A DNA stretch of 33,137 nt from Candidatus Gastranaerophilales bacterium (GCA_028278305.1 JANQEP010000134.1:1-33137); one strand, 5' to 3'. Shown: positions 8,925 through 17,622, counted from the stretch's first letter. Numbers and translations: made by a program. The notes: generated from the sequence alone by a model not told the origin.

Positions 8925-9868
8925 ATTTTGTTCTTTTTTAGTTTTTCTTCAAAATACTCAATGGTTTTCATAAGACCATGCTCAAGCTCTACTGTAGGTT
9001 TCCAGCCTAACTTGTGTTCTGCAAGAGATATATCAGGTTTTCTTTGAATCGGGTCATCCTGGGGTAATGGTTTATATGTTATTCTTGAGCGGCTTCCTGT
9101 CATTTTTATTATTTTTTCAGCAAACTCAATTATTGGTGTTTCAACAGTATTGCCAAGATTTACAGGACCTGTGAATTCGTTTTCTGAATTCATCATTCTT
9201 ATTGCACCATCAACAAGATCGCTCACATAGCAGAATGATCTTGTCTGGAAACCATCGCCATAGACAGTAATATCTTCGTTTTTAAGTGCCTGGACTATAA
9301 AATTACTTACAACCCTGCCATCATTAGCTGCCATTCTTGGTCCATAGGTATTAAATATTCTTATAATCTTTATTTGAACACCGTTTTGCCTATGATAATC
9401 CATTGTTAATGTTTCTGCAACACGCTTTCCTTCGTCATAGCAGCTTCTTATCCCGATTGAATTAACATTTCCCCAGTAACTTTCATCCTGCGGGTGCACT
9501 TTAGGATCCCCGTAAACTTCTGAGGTGGAAGCCTGAAGAAACTTAGCCTTTAATCTTTTTGCCAGCCCGAGCATGTTTATGGTTCCCAGGACATTGGTTT
9601 TAACTGTTTTTATTGCATTATACTGATAATGCACCGGGGAAGCCGGGCATGCTAAATTATAGATTTCATCAACTTCAACCAGCAGGGATTTTATAATATC
9701 GTGTCTTATCACCTCAAAATACGGATTGTCCATTAAATGCAATATATTTTTTTTTGATCCGGTAAAAAAATTATCAGCACAGATTACTTCATGTCCTAAT
9801 TCAAGGAGTTTTTCGCATAGATGTGAACCTATAAATCCTGCTCCGCCGGTTACCAATATCTTTTTCAT
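8915..9868 (-). CDS. UDP-glucuronate decarboxylase-like NAD-dependent epimerase/dehydratase
   Basis: This is an extended short-chain dehydrogenase/reductase that probably converts UDP-glucuronate to UDP-xylose for surface polysaccharide. The Rossmann motif GGAGFIGSH is at residues 8-16, TSEVYGDP at 115-122, and the catalytic Tyr144-x3-Lys148 sits in SCYDEGKR. The CYDEGKR form and the ADNFFTG segment are typical of UDP-xylose synthases rather than dTDP-glucose dehydratases. The length of 317 aa is normal. It follows galE by 13 bases and is surely co-transcribed with it. The last residues and stop codon lie in a 115-bp repeat, suggesting that the gene end was replaced or trimmed when the repeat arrived. 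Confidence 0.85.
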   Translation of the reverse strand: MKKILVTGGAGFIGSHLCEKLLELGHEVICADNFFTGSKKNILHLMDNPYFEVIRHDIIKSLLVEVDEIYNLACPASPVHYQYNAIKTVKTNVLGTINMLGLAKRLKAKFLQASTSEVYGDPKVHPQDESYWGNVNSIGIRSCYDEGKRVAETLTMDYHRQNGVQIKIIRIFNTYGPRMAANDGRVVSNFIVQALKNEDITVYGDGFQTRSFCYVSDLVDGAIRMMNSENEFTGPVNLGNTVETPIIEFAEKIIKMTGSRSRITYKPLPQDDPIQRKPDISLAEHKLGWKPTVELEHGLMKTIEYFEEKLKKNKILR

Positions 9869-9881
9869 TTATTAAATTCTC

Positions 9882-10853
9882 CTAATATCTTCTGTTTTGT
9901 TCCCAATACCAGGCTGTTGAAATTATATCATCTATTTTATTATATTCAGGTCGCCAGCCTAATTCCAGTTGCGCTTTTTTATTGTCTGCAAATAGCAAAG
10001 GCGGGTCACCGGGTCTTTTGTGTATTATTTCACTTTTTACGGTTTTACCGGTAATTTTTTCGCTAATATCAATTATTTCCTTTACAGAAACGCCTTTTCC
10101 TGTCCCTAAATTATAAAAATTACTGCCGGCGCCGTTAAGAAGCTTATCAAGTGCTAACCTGTGAGCAGATGAAAGATCATTAACGTGAATATAGTCCCTT
10201 ATGCAGGTTCCGTCGGGTGTATGATAATCGTCGCCAAAAATCTTAATCAATTCTCTTTTGCCTGATGCTGCTTCGAGTACCAGCGGAATGAGATGGGTTT
10301 CAGGGTTATGGCTTTCACCGATATTTGCCTTATTATCCGCTCCTGCCGCGTTAAAATACCTTAAAGCCATATATTTTAGCCCGTAAGCCCGGTCATAATC
10401 CTCAAGAATATTTTCAATCATCAATTTTGTCTTCCCATAGGTATTTATAGGGTTTTTAGGATGGTTTTCATCAATGGGCGTATATTTTGGGTTTCCGTAG
10501 GCAGCGCAGGTTGAGGAAAAAACTATTTTTTTTACATTGCTTTCAAGCATTACCTGAAGAAGGTTTAAGGTATTAACCACGTTGTTTTGGTAATATTTTT
10601 GAGGGTTTATAGCAGATTCTCCTACATAACAGCTTGCAGCGAAATGTATAACAGCTTCTATCGGATATTTTCTGAAAACCTCCCTTAATTTATCAACATC
10701 TTCGAGGTTTACCCGGCAAAAATTGTCTGTTTGAAGAGCTTCCAAATGTCCTTCTGAGAGGTCGTCCAGTACAACACAGTTATAGCCTGCTCTTGTTAAG
10801 TCAAGAGTACAGTGACTGCCTATATATCCGGCTCCTCCGGTTATTAAAATCAT
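9882..10853 (-). CDS. galE: UDP-glucose 4-epimerase
   Basis: The enzyme interconverts UDP-glucose and UDP-galactose with bound NAD, supplying galactose units for exopolysaccharide or lipopolysaccharide. The motifs are GGAGYIGSH (6-14), the catalytic SSTCAAYG (113-120) and Tyr139-x3-Lys143 in YGKTK. Further on is the GalE-typical RYFNAAGAD segment, and the C-terminal half carries GTCIRDYIHVNDLSSAH. The length of 323 aa is typical. It is the first gene of a two-gene unit with the decarboxylase-like gene. Upstream of its start lies a complete family A element (10918-11066), so its promoter must sit between that element and the gene. Confidence 0.93.
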   Translation of the reverse strand: MILITGGAGYIGSHCTLDLTRAGYNCVVLDDLSEGHLEALQTDNFCRVNLEDVDKLREVFRKYPIEAVIHFAASCYVGESAINPQKYYQNNVVNTLNLLQVMLESNVKKIVFSSTCAAYGNPKYTPIDENHPKNPINTYGKTKLMIENILEDYDRAYGLKYMALRYFNAAGADNKANIGESHNPETHLIPLVLEAASGKRELIKIFGDDYHTPDGTCIRDYIHVNDLSSAHRLALDKLLNGAGSNFYNLGTGKGVSVKEIIDISEKITGKTVKSEIIHKRPGDPPLLFADNKKAQLELGWRPEYNKIDDIISTAWYWEQNRRY

Positions 10854-10917
10854 AATTTTCCCGCATATTCACTTTCAAAAAAATTATACAATAACTCCGA
10901 ACATGCTTATATTATTT

Positions 10918-11066
10918 AACCTGAATCACGAATTGTATTTTTTGAAATTTTCTCAAAATCCCCCACCCGCCAGCCCTCAGAGGTGGTTAAAGGCTTTAAC
11001 GATTCCATATAGATTTTGAGAAAATTTCACCTATTACGGGGTTTCCTGTATTTCGTGATTCAGGTT
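10918..11066. repeat. family A palindromic element, complete copy
   Basis: The outer inverted repeats AACCTGAATCACGAA (10918-10932) and TTCGTGATTCAGGTT (11052-11066) match perfectly over 15 bases. An inner pair, GAAATTTTCTCAAAATC (10944-10960) and GATTTTGAGAAAATTTC (11012-11028), matches perfectly over 17 bases. The 149-bp element has no reading frame. As RNA it would form a long nested hairpin. It looks like a miniature inverted-repeat element. Confidence 0.85.
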
Positions 11067-11067
11067 G

Positions 11068-11137
11068 TTTAACTTGAACTACTAATTGCATAATCATATC
11101 CTTGCTTTTGGCTAATTGGCGAGTCGGGCTATTTAAT
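11068..11137. repeat. family B palindromic element, copy 2
   Basis: It contains ATTGCATAATCATATCC, GCTTTTGGCTAATTGG and CGAGTCGGG, closely matching copies at 7556-7627 and 30538-30606. It abuts the family A element on its left. Its right end carries the stop codon of the next gene (11129-11131). Confidence 0.65.
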
Positions 11138-11551
11138 TTGAAAAGGGCATTTTGAGCATCTGGCTTTGGGGTGTCTTACCATATTATCATCAAGGTCGTA
11201 CATAATCGCTACCCTGCAAATTAAATTTTCCCCGCATTCAGGACACGCAAGATCTTTAAGGTTCCCTTTCAGGATTTTCAGTTTTAATTCTTCGGTTTTA
11301 TCAGCAATTTCAAAATTTTTTACAGGCGCCAGGGGATATTTTTCCAGGGATTTTATTTTTCCAGGGCTTAATTTTAATGCTATTGCAAGTTTTTGCCTGA
11401 CAGTAGCAGAAAGAAATAATTCCCGTCCTGCTTCGATATCTTCAATAACAGACACGTCAAGATTAGCCCTGGTTGCAAGTCCAATCCGGGAATATCCTGT
11501 TTTTTCCCGTGTTTGCAATACCAATTGAGCTAATGTCTGTATTTTTTTCAT
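11129..11551 (-). CDS. HTH (XRE-like) protein with C-terminal zinc ribbon, 140 aa
   Basis: This is a probable DNA-binding regulator. Residues 1-70 resemble an XRE/Cro-type helix-turn-helix domain (LVLQTREKTGYSRIGLATRA, then SVIEDIEAGR), although the recognition helix is a loose match. The C-terminus carries two cysteine pairs, CPEC (103-106) and CSKC (132-135), which would make a zinc ribbon. It has no membrane segment. It is transcribed divergently from the MetE-like gene with 131 bases between the starts, so it could regulate that neighbour. This is inference from position only. Its stop codon lies in a family B repeat. Confidence 0.75.
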   Translation of the reverse strand: MKKIQTLAQLVLQTREKTGYSRIGLATRANLDVSVIEDIEAGRELFLSATVRQKLAIALKLSPGKIKSLEKYPLAPVKNFEIADKTEELKLKILKGNLKDLACPECGENLICRVAIMYDLDDNMVRHPKARCSKCPFQIK

Positions 11552-11682
11552 AACTTAAGCTGTTTATAAATTTCAAAAAAAATATTTTAATGCTAAACTT
11601 GCAATATGTAATTCTACAATAATAGTAATTCATTTGCGATATATAGTTAGTTAAAATTGATAAATTTTGAAAAGGAAGAAAA

Positions 11683-12771
11683 TTGAAGAAAAATACAGGT
11701 TTTCTTGCAACAGCAATAGGAAGTTTACCGCATACAGACCCGCAAAAAGCAGTTGAATTGATATTTAAACAATTTCCGGATATACCGGTTCTGCCCCAGC
11801 TGGCAAATGTTAATCCCAATGAAGACATGACAGCACAGCTTAACGAGAAGATTCCCGGTGTTCTCTATGATGAAACCGATAAGCGCTGGTATATAGATCA
11901 GGAATCAGAAACGTTTTTTGAGGAAATCGAAGAATTTTACCTTGATTATGAAAGCATTGTAAATGACGGTGATCAGGCACCTCTGGAAAAGTATGCGATT
12001 TCCCGGGAACATTGCTCTGCATTACCATTATTTCTTGAAAAACTGGCAGCTGAAAAACCTGGTTATGTAAAAGGACAGATAACAGGACCGTTTACATTCG
12101 GGACTTCGCTTGTTGACAGGGAGAAAAGATGTGCTTTTTATGATGAAACCCTCAAGGAAATTACAGTTAAGGCATTAACACTCAAAGCCCTCTGGCTGGT
12201 GAAAAAATTCCGCGAAGCATCCCCTGAATCACAGCCTGTTATCTTTATGGATGAGCCGACAATTTCTCAATACGGTACATCAGCTTTTATTACCGTGAAA
12301 AAAGATGATATAATCAGTAGTTTTTCGGAAATTGCAACTATATTAAAGTCAGCAGGGGCTCTTGTCGGAATTCATTGTTGCGGAAAGAGCGACTGGTCTT
12401 TAATTACAGAAAGTAATATTGATATTCTTAATTTTGATGCCTTTTATTTTGCGCAGAGCCTGGGCTTGTATGCCGGAGAAATCGGGAATTTTCTCAACAA
12501 CGGCGGCAAAATTGCCTGGGGAATTGTTCCTACTATGGACACAGACGCTCTTAATACAGCTACGGTTGAATCTTTAGTACAAAAATACGAAGAAGCTGTT
12601 TCATATCTTACAAATAAGAACATAGACAAAGACCTTATATTGGAATCATCAATCATTACTCCTTCCTGCGGCGCAGGCAGCCTGACTAAAGACCAGGCGG
12701 AAAAAGCTATGCAGCTTACAGCCGGGCTGACTGAAACATTAAATAATAAACCCGGGGCACGAATTAGTTAA
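11683..12771 (+). CDS. core-MetE/uroporphyrinogen-decarboxylase-fold methyltransferase
   Basis: This 362-aa single-domain protein has the fold of the catalytic half of cobalamin-independent methionine synthase. It has ATAIGSLPH (10-17), GQITGPFT (131-138), MDEPTIS (189-195) and the zinc-site motif IHCCGK with His231 and Cys233. A distal Cys329 lies in TPSCGAGS. These match the zinc ligands of MetE (His-x-Cys and a distal Cys). The N-terminal half of full MetE is absent, as in archaeal and Mes-type core enzymes. The methyl donor is unknown; a corrinoid protein or methylated thiol is possible. The start is TTG at 11683 with AAGGAAG upstream. No metH or corrinoid protein gene is in the window. 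Confidence 0.8.
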   Translation: MKKNTGFLATAIGSLPHTDPQKAVELIFKQFPDIPVLPQLANVNPNEDMTAQLNEKIPGVLYDETDKRWYIDQESETFFEEIEEFYLDYESIVNDGDQAPLEKYAISREHCSALPLFLEKLAAEKPGYVKGQITGPFTFGTSLVDREKRCAFYDETLKEITVKALTLKALWLVKKFREASPESQPVIFMDEPTISQYGTSAFITVKKDDIISSFSEIATILKSAGALVGIHCCGKSDWSLITESNIDILNFDAFYFAQSLGLYAGEIGNFLNNGGKIAWGIVPTMDTDALNTATVESLVQKYEEAVSYLTNKNIDKDLILESSIITPSCGAGSLTKDQAEKAMQLTAGLTETLNNKPGARIS

Positions 12772-12819
12772 AAATCAATCATAATAAGGTTTTTAGCTGA
12801 CCCGTCATTGAGGTTACCT

Positions 12820-12863
12820 AACTCGAATCTCTGGTTGCATACATGCAATTAGTGACTCGAATT
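12820..12863. repeat. family B-related hairpin (short copy)
   Basis: AACTCGAATCTCTGGTTGCAT (12820-12840, quoted arm) and its imperfect inverse at 12843-12863 match at 16 of 21 positions. The terminal sequence resembles the family A and B ends. It lies 48 bases after the stop of the MetE-like gene and could serve as its transcript end, although no T run follows. Confidence 0.45.
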
Positions 12864-12903
12864 AATTAAAATCATCTTTATGAAATTTTTCAGGTAAAAT
12901 TGA

Positions 12904-14091
12904 ATGCTTTTTCTCAGAATTTTTATTGCAGCAATATTTTTATATTCAATAGAGCCTGGCGGATGTTTTGCGCTGAACACATTCTTTAGCCACGAATCTA
13001 ATCCGCCTGTAGAGCTTGAATTTCCTGTTTCCTGCCGGTTAGAAGAAAATTGCCGGGTGGTAAATTATCCGGATCTTAACCCAACTAAAGACATAAAGGA
13101 TTATAAAAACAGAAAAATCACTTATGACGGTAATAAAGGAACAGATATTGCAGTGCAATCTTTTATGGACTTAAAAAACGGTGTAGCGATTTTAGCGGCT
13201 CAGGATGGAAAAGTTATTTTTGTAAGAAACACTATTGAAGATAATTATCCGTTTGGATTGAGAGACAATGACAAAGACACGCCGTTTTGCGGAAATTTTG
13301 TTTTGATTGAGCATAATAACGGCTGGAAAACAGCTTATTGTCATCTTAAAAAGGACAGTATAACAGTTAAACCCGGAGATTTTACCCCGCAGGGAAAACA
13401 GATAGGAGAAATGGGACTGTCCGGGCAAACCGGGTTTCCTCATCTTTATTTTGCGGTTTTACACCATAAAAGTTACTTTGACCCGTTTTCAGGACAGGAA
13501 TTAACCGGTAAATCGGAAAAAAAAGAATATAAGCCTTTCTGGAGTGTTTCTGCCGCGGAAAAATTAAAATACAGAGACGTTATCATAACTAACACGGGTA
13601 TTTCCATTGAAGACCCTACTCTATATAGTATCAGGCAGGGCAAGTATGAAAAGATTGAGATAATGAATGAGGAGCCGGAGATATTTATCTGGGTCCATGG
13701 GTTTCATTTTAAGAAAAATGACCTGATAAAAATTACCTTGCAAAACCCTGATCAAAAAATAATCTTAGATGATTTTACCCGGATAAACTCGGACCAGATG
13801 GAAGGATTAATTTCCTTTAAAAAGCCTAAAGAAGATAAAACCTGGCTGCCCGGGGTTTATACAGGGAAAATAAAATATATAAAACCTGATTTAAAGCTTC
13901 TTTATGAATATGATTTAAGTTTTGAAATAAAAAAACCGCCTGAGCCTGTTGAAGAAGAGGAAATCCGCAGGCAAGAAAGACTGGAAAAGTTGAGAATGAA
14001 GAAAAGAAAGATTATAATATTCCATAAACTTAAGCAGGAAGATAAACTTCCTGATAGCTACAAGGAAAATAAATATAAATACGGGGATTAA
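12904..14091 (+). CDS. exported LytM/M23-like protein with degenerate metal site
   Basis: This 395-aa protein has an N-terminal signal peptide (about residues 1-23, MLFLRIFIAAIFLYSIEPGG) and a LytM (peptidase M23) domain at about 70-200. In active M23 enzymes zinc is bound by HxxxD and the second His of HxH. Here the first motif reads NKGTD (Asn77, Asp81) and the second reads HLY (His180, Tyr182). Two zinc ligands are therefore replaced, while the YCHL histidine (147) remains. It is probably a non-catalytic, peptidoglycan-binding or activator-type LytM protein, like EnvC or NlpD factors. The C-terminal third has a beta-rich region and a charged coiled-coil-like tail. It acts outside the inner membrane. 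Codon composition is like that of its neighbours. Confidence 0.8.
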   Translation: MLFLRIFIAAIFLYSIEPGGCFALNTFFSHESNPPVELEFPVSCRLEENCRVVNYPDLNPTKDIKDYKNRKITYDGNKGTDIAVQSFMDLKNGVAILAAQDGKVIFVRNTIEDNYPFGLRDNDKDTPFCGNFVLIEHNNGWKTAYCHLKKDSITVKPGDFTPQGKQIGEMGLSGQTGFPHLYFAVLHHKSYFDPFSGQELTGKSEKKEYKPFWSVSAAEKLKYRDVIITNTGISIEDPTLYSIRQGKYEKIEIMNEEPEIFIWVHGFHFKKNDLIKITLQNPDQKIILDDFTRINSDQMEGLISFKKPKEDKTWLPGVYTGKIKYIKPDLKLLYEYDLSFEIKKPPEPVEEEEIRRQERLEKLRMKKRKIIIFHKLKQEDKLPDSYKENKYKYGD

Positions 14092-14135
14092 CTTTTTTTT
14101 TCCACGCAATTATTATTTTTAGCTGAAAAATTTGG

Positions 14136-14876
14136 TTAAAGATTTATGGATTTGCCTGCACGAAGCTTTTTAACAGAATTTTTCTGTCCGACAAATTCTT
14201 GCGCCATTTCTTTTACAAAATTCAGGGCTTCTATTTCCCGTGCAATAATGTCTTTTAAAGAAAGCATATCGTCTACTGAAAAACAAGATAAGTCATTCGA
14301 ATCAGATTCAGTTTCCCAGAAGTTTTTAAAATTCTTCATTGTCTTTTCTTCAAACCCGGGCAGATCATTTATATAAGATAGCCATAAATGAAACTGGTGT
14401 GATAATATATAAATATTTACGGGTTTATCTTTTAAAGCAAACATTGCAGGGGTTTTGAAACTGACCTTCAATTTAGCTGAAGAAAATTTATTAATGATTA
14501 AAGTAAATAATAAAGCTTTAATGCCGGTTTTTGGAGGTATAAAGCCTTCTTTTTCGCCCAGAATCCGGAGAAATTTGTCCATATAGCGGGACCTTATAAT
14601 TATAGTATCTTTTGACTCTACAAAATCAAGTAATGCCTCAGGGGCTTGCAGAGCTTTTTTTATCACAGAGCGGGCCTGTTTATTAATATCTTCTTTGATA
14701 AGCTTTTGCTTACCGCTTATAGAAAGCGTATCATCACCGGTAAAACAGTCTTTTACTCCTTTACGGGAAATGTTTTTTATAATTTGTTGGTTATATTCGG
14801 TAGATGCTATTTTTTTTCTTCTAAATAAAATATTCTTTATATTTTCAATTATTAAAAAAATTTGTCTAAAGCTCAT
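14136..14876 (-). CDS. hypothetical protein, 246 aa
   Basis: The function is not recognised. The start at 14876 has a good ribosome-binding site (AAGGAGGGGATTTT before the ATG). The protein is lysine-rich, mostly helical and soluble. Its N-terminus (MSFRQIFLIIENIKNILF) is amphipathic or weakly hydrophobic and could touch the membrane, but lacks a clear signal-peptide cleavage site. The central region IIIRSRYMDKFLRILGEKEG and the HQFHLWLSYIND segment are distinctive, with clustered aromatic and histidine residues. It converges on the LytM-like gene with a 44-base gap and no clear terminator. No informative operon partner is visible. Confidence 0.7.
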   Translation of the reverse strand: MSFRQIFLIIENIKNILFRRKKIASTEYNQQIIKNISRKGVKDCFTGDDTLSISGKQKLIKEDINKQARSVIKKALQAPEALLDFVESKDTIIIRSRYMDKFLRILGEKEGFIPPKTGIKALLFTLIINKFSSAKLKVSFKTPAMFALKDKPVNIYILSHQFHLWLSYINDLPGFEEKTMKNFKNFWETESDSNDLSCFSVDDMLSLKDIIAREIEALNFVKEMAQEFVGQKNSVKKLRAGKSINL

Positions 14877-15324
14877 AAAATCCCCTCCTTATTTTCTTTT
14901 CTTATATTTATAAAAACATTGAGGATGGGTTTATTGATTAATTTATTTTATTTTTGTAAATAAATATTAAAATTTTTTCTTTTTTAAAACCTAAAAACAT
15001 ATTAAAGAAAAAAATTACCTGATTTTATAAGGAAGTAATAAAAAATTTTAAAATGTGTAAGTTTTTATTCTTTACCCACTTATCATTAAGTAAACACGAA
15101 AAAGTTTTCAGACATTTTTGAGAAATTTACAAAAATTAGTAAGAATTGAAAATTAAAATTCTTATATGACAAAGGTTTCAAGTTTCATATAAAGATGTTA
15201 TATGGATTTTAATTAATTAAAAATTTTAGTTGTAGAATATTAGTTAAAGTTAAATAGTGTAGTTTTCACATTTAATGGATATTTAGTTTTAGAAAGGCAA
15301 GTTGCATATTACCAGGAGCAAAAG
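14877..15324. other. 448-base gap: AT-rich, one family C repeat, no gene seen
   Basis: This gap separates two divergent genes, so promoters for both must lie here, but no convincing -35/-10 pair stands out in the AT-rich DNA. A family C copy (15028-15077) is the only recognisable structure. All frames are closed over any useful length. Confidence 0.6.
15028..15077 (-). repeat. family C intergenic repeat, copy 3 (inverted)
   Basis: TAAGGAAGTAATAAAAAATT through GTAAGTTTTTATTCTTTACC is the reverse complement of copy 4 at 17674-17726, with one or two changes. It lies between divergent genes. Confidence 0.75.
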
Positions 15325-15786
15325 TTGGATCAAATGAACAGCACAATAACAAACCCGCTAAGACAGATAAAGGAAAAAAGCCGTATTGTAAGTAAGCTTA
15401 CAAGTATTATAAACAATATTGGTTTTGCAAAAGATAAAGAATTTACGCTCTCTGACCATGTTTTTTATCTTTTAAAAGCTTCCGAGAATTCTGACCAGCG
15501 GGCAAAAAGCAGAATTGAAAACCACCTTGTAAAAATGGGGGAAGACGCAGTGCCTTTTTTGATTCAATCTCTTATTGAAGCAAAAGGCTCAGCAAGAGGA
15601 CTGGCTGCAATGGCTCTTATAAGAATAGGAACACCTTCCATAAACTACTTAAAGCAAGTTGCATCGGATAATCCGGAACTAAGCTGGGTTTCTGAATATA
15701 TAATAAGAGAAATTAAAGGTACAGAGATCGAATTAAGCGGAAATTCCGTAATAAACCAAAAAATCGAAGACATGATGGTTGGTTAA
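15325..15786 (+). CDS. small HEAT-like repeat protein, 153 aa
   Basis: Residues about 55-130 form two or three HEAT-like helical repeats (AVPFLIQSLIEAKGSARGLA, then ALIRIGTPSINYLKQ). These resemble the PBS-lyase/HEAT adaptors used for protein binding. The specific role is unknown. The start is most likely TTG at 15325, because AGGAG sits at ideal distance upstream. An in-frame ATG three codons later (15334) is possible. The protein is soluble. A partial family C repeat follows its stop, then the convergent glycerol-1-phosphate dehydrogenase gene. HEAT-like small proteins are common in cyanobacterial relatives, but here there is no phycobilisome context. Confidence 0.75.
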   Translation: MDQMNSTITNPLRQIKEKSRIVSKLTSIINNIGFAKDKEFTLSDHVFYLLKASENSDQRAKSRIENHLVKMGEDAVPFLIQSLIEAKGSARGLAAMALIRIGTPSINYLKQVASDNPELSWVSEYIIREIKGTEIELSGNSVINQKIEDMMVG

Positions 15787-15808
15787 CAGACAGTTTAAAC
15801 TTATATAT

Positions 15809-15836
15809 TAAGGGGTAAAGAATAAAAAATTCTTAC
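15809..15836 (+). repeat. family C intergenic repeat, partial copy
   Basis: AAGGGGTAAAGAATAAAAAA matches the first part of copy 4 and then diverges. It lies between two convergent genes, 23 bases after the HEAT-protein stop. Confidence 0.5.
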
Positions 15837-15850
15837 TTAAAATAGCTTAG

Positions 15851-16915
15851 CTATTTTAATATATTTTGACAAATTTCATCCTTTTTTATAAACTCTTTTG
15901 CTCTCTCAATATTTTTTTCATCCGAAAGAACTGTATAAAAATCTTCTTTCATAGAAGACGCCATTTCTACTGATTTTATAAAAACTTCTTTATTTAGAGG
16001 TTTTTCTGCTACAAAATCGAAAAATCCGGTTGATTGAAGAAAATCTTTGACTGTTTCAAAATTATTTCCCTGAAGAAAGCTGCATATATAAGTTGCAACT
16101 CCTACCTGAATACCGTGTAAGGATGGAGTTTGTGCGATTTGATCATATGCATGTGATATTAAATGTTCGCTTCCGCTGGCAGGTCGGCTTAAACCTGCTA
16201 TTTCCATGGAGATTCCGTTCATAAGCAGGGAATTTGTAAGATGGAAAAGAAAATCATGATTTCTAATATCGCATCCTTTGTAATGAAGAACGCCAGAAAC
16301 AGTATTATTAGCTATTATATAGGCGAAATCATTGAACCTTTCCCCCGTAATTTTTGCAGCTTCTTTCCAGTCGTAGCCAGCGGTAATTTTAGAGATTAAA
16401 TCCCCTATGCCTGAATAAATGCAGTATTTTGGACTGGTCTTTATTGCGTCAATATCAACGATCACTCCGTATGGAATTTTTGCACTGACGGTCTTTCTTT
16501 TGCCTTCAACCAGTAAGGATGAATTCGGGCTGCAGAAACCGTCATTTGAAATGGATGTGGGTATACTTACAAAAGGAATTGCCAGTACATGCGCACAGTA
16601 TTTTGCGTAATCAAGAGCTTTTCCACCGCCTATTCCAGCGAGGACATCAACGGATTTAGGAATTGCAAAAGCTTCGCGGATTATGTTTTCAATATTTATA
16701 TCAGAAATTATGCTTCTATGAAGCACCTTAATTCCGCCTGTTTCAAGGCTATGGTAAATTTTTTCCCCAAAAAGCTCTTCTATTCCTTCGCTAAAAAATA
16801 GGGCTGCATGGTTAAAAAACTCATCTTTAAGATATTTTCCCGTATTATCAAGCTTACCTTCCGATATTTTCATAATGGAAGGGATTAAAATTTGTTTCTG
16901 ACAGAACTTAATCAT
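15851..16915 (-). CDS. glycerol-1-phosphate dehydrogenase family enzyme (EgsA/AraM type)
   Basis: This family reduces dihydroxyacetone phosphate to sn-glycerol-1-phosphate with NAD(P)H. It is the enzyme that sets archaeal lipid stereochemistry, and it is also present in some bacteria (AraM). The 354-aa protein has the nucleotide-binding GGGKALD (97-102 region), PTSISNDGFCSP (119-130) and candidate metal ligands Asp172 in SGIGDLIS, His251 in SEHLISHA and His267 in SLHGIQVG. All three ligands are present, so it should be active. Other substrates in the wider metal-dependent alcohol dehydrogenase family cannot be excluded. The start has a GGAGAAA ribosome-binding site. It follows a HAD phosphatase gene by 17 bases. 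Confidence 0.82.
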   Translation of the reverse strand: MIKFCQKQILIPSIMKISEGKLDNTGKYLKDEFFNHAALFFSEGIEELFGEKIYHSLETGGIKVLHRSIISDINIENIIREAFAIPKSVDVLAGIGGGKALDYAKYCAHVLAIPFVSIPTSISNDGFCSPNSSLLVEGKRKTVSAKIPYGVIVDIDAIKTSPKYCIYSGIGDLISKITAGYDWKEAAKITGERFNDFAYIIANNTVSGVLHYKGCDIRNHDFLFHLTNSLLMNGISMEIAGLSRPASGSEHLISHAYDQIAQTPSLHGIQVGVATYICSFLQGNNFETVKDFLQSTGFFDFVAEKPLNKEVFIKSVEMASSMKEDFYTVLSDEKNIERAKEFIKKDEICQNILK

Positions 16916-16932
16916 TGTCTTTTTCTCCGGTT

Positions 16933-17622
16933 TTATAAAATGTCGTCATTCTGACAGCAGCAGTTATTTTTAAGGTAATTAAAGACATTGCAGTATGAAT
17001 CCAGATTGTAAGTCTCAACGCTGTTGTTTTTACAAAGATCCAGCAATGATCCCCTTGCAAAAACAACATCCGCATACTCAGCCGCCGGAAAATCAGGAAT
17101 GCCATCGCCCGCAAAAATTACTTTTTTATATTTATTTTTAAGATATTTAACTGTACCTGCTTTATTTACGCCGTAGTTTTCAGAATAAAACGGGGAATCT
17201 TTCGGCGGTCTTGTCATTACAAGTCCTGTTTCAGGTGAGTATTTGCCTCCGTTGGCTATTATGTTTACAGAATCCTTTATTCCCAGAGCGTCCAGGATAA
17301 TTTTTATATAATAATCCGAACCTGCACTGATTATGTATATGTGTATATTTTTCTTTTGACAAAGTTTTATTGTGTCAATAAAGCAGTCTTCCAGAGGAAT
17401 TTCAAAGATAAGCCTGTGTAAATCTTCTGTAGAGATGCGAATTTTCTGAAAAATCCTGTTTAATCCGTCAAAATGGGTTATTTTTCCTGTCTGGTAATCC
17501 TGCCATGGCTCAATATCCTTCTCTGTAAGCACTTTATCGATAATATACCAGAAAAAATCTTTTTTAATAACGGTTCCATCAAAATCCGTAGCCAGTACGC
17601 ATAAATTGTTAGTTTCAGACAT
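16933..17622 (-). CDS. HAD-family phosphatase (MtnX/phosphoserine-phosphatase-like)
   Basis: This is a 229-aa cytoplasmic HAD phosphatase with all catalytic motifs: DFDGT (13-17, nucleophile Asp13), Ser99 in IISAGSD, Lys154, and GDGIPD (172-177). The helical cap lies between the first and second motifs. The closing FARG-SLLDLC segment and overall layout resemble MtnX. It is the first gene of a two-gene unit with the glycerol-1-phosphate dehydrogenase. Its substrate is likely the dehydrogenase product or a derived phosphate, but this is inference. In Bacillus the AraM dehydrogenase is also encoded beside a HAD phosphatase (AraL), of a different HAD subclass. Start at 17622. Confidence 0.8.
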   Translation of the reverse strand: MSETNNLCVLATDFDGTVIKKDFFWYIIDKVLTEKDIEPWQDYQTGKITHFDGLNRIFQKIRISTEDLHRLIFEIPLEDCFIDTIKLCQKKNIHIYIISAGSDYYIKIILDALGIKDSVNIIANGGKYSPETGLVMTRPPKDSPFYSENYGVNKAGTVKYLKNKYKKVIFAGDGIPDFPAAEYADVVFARGSLLDLCKNNSVETYNLDSYCNVFNYLKNNCCCQNDDIL

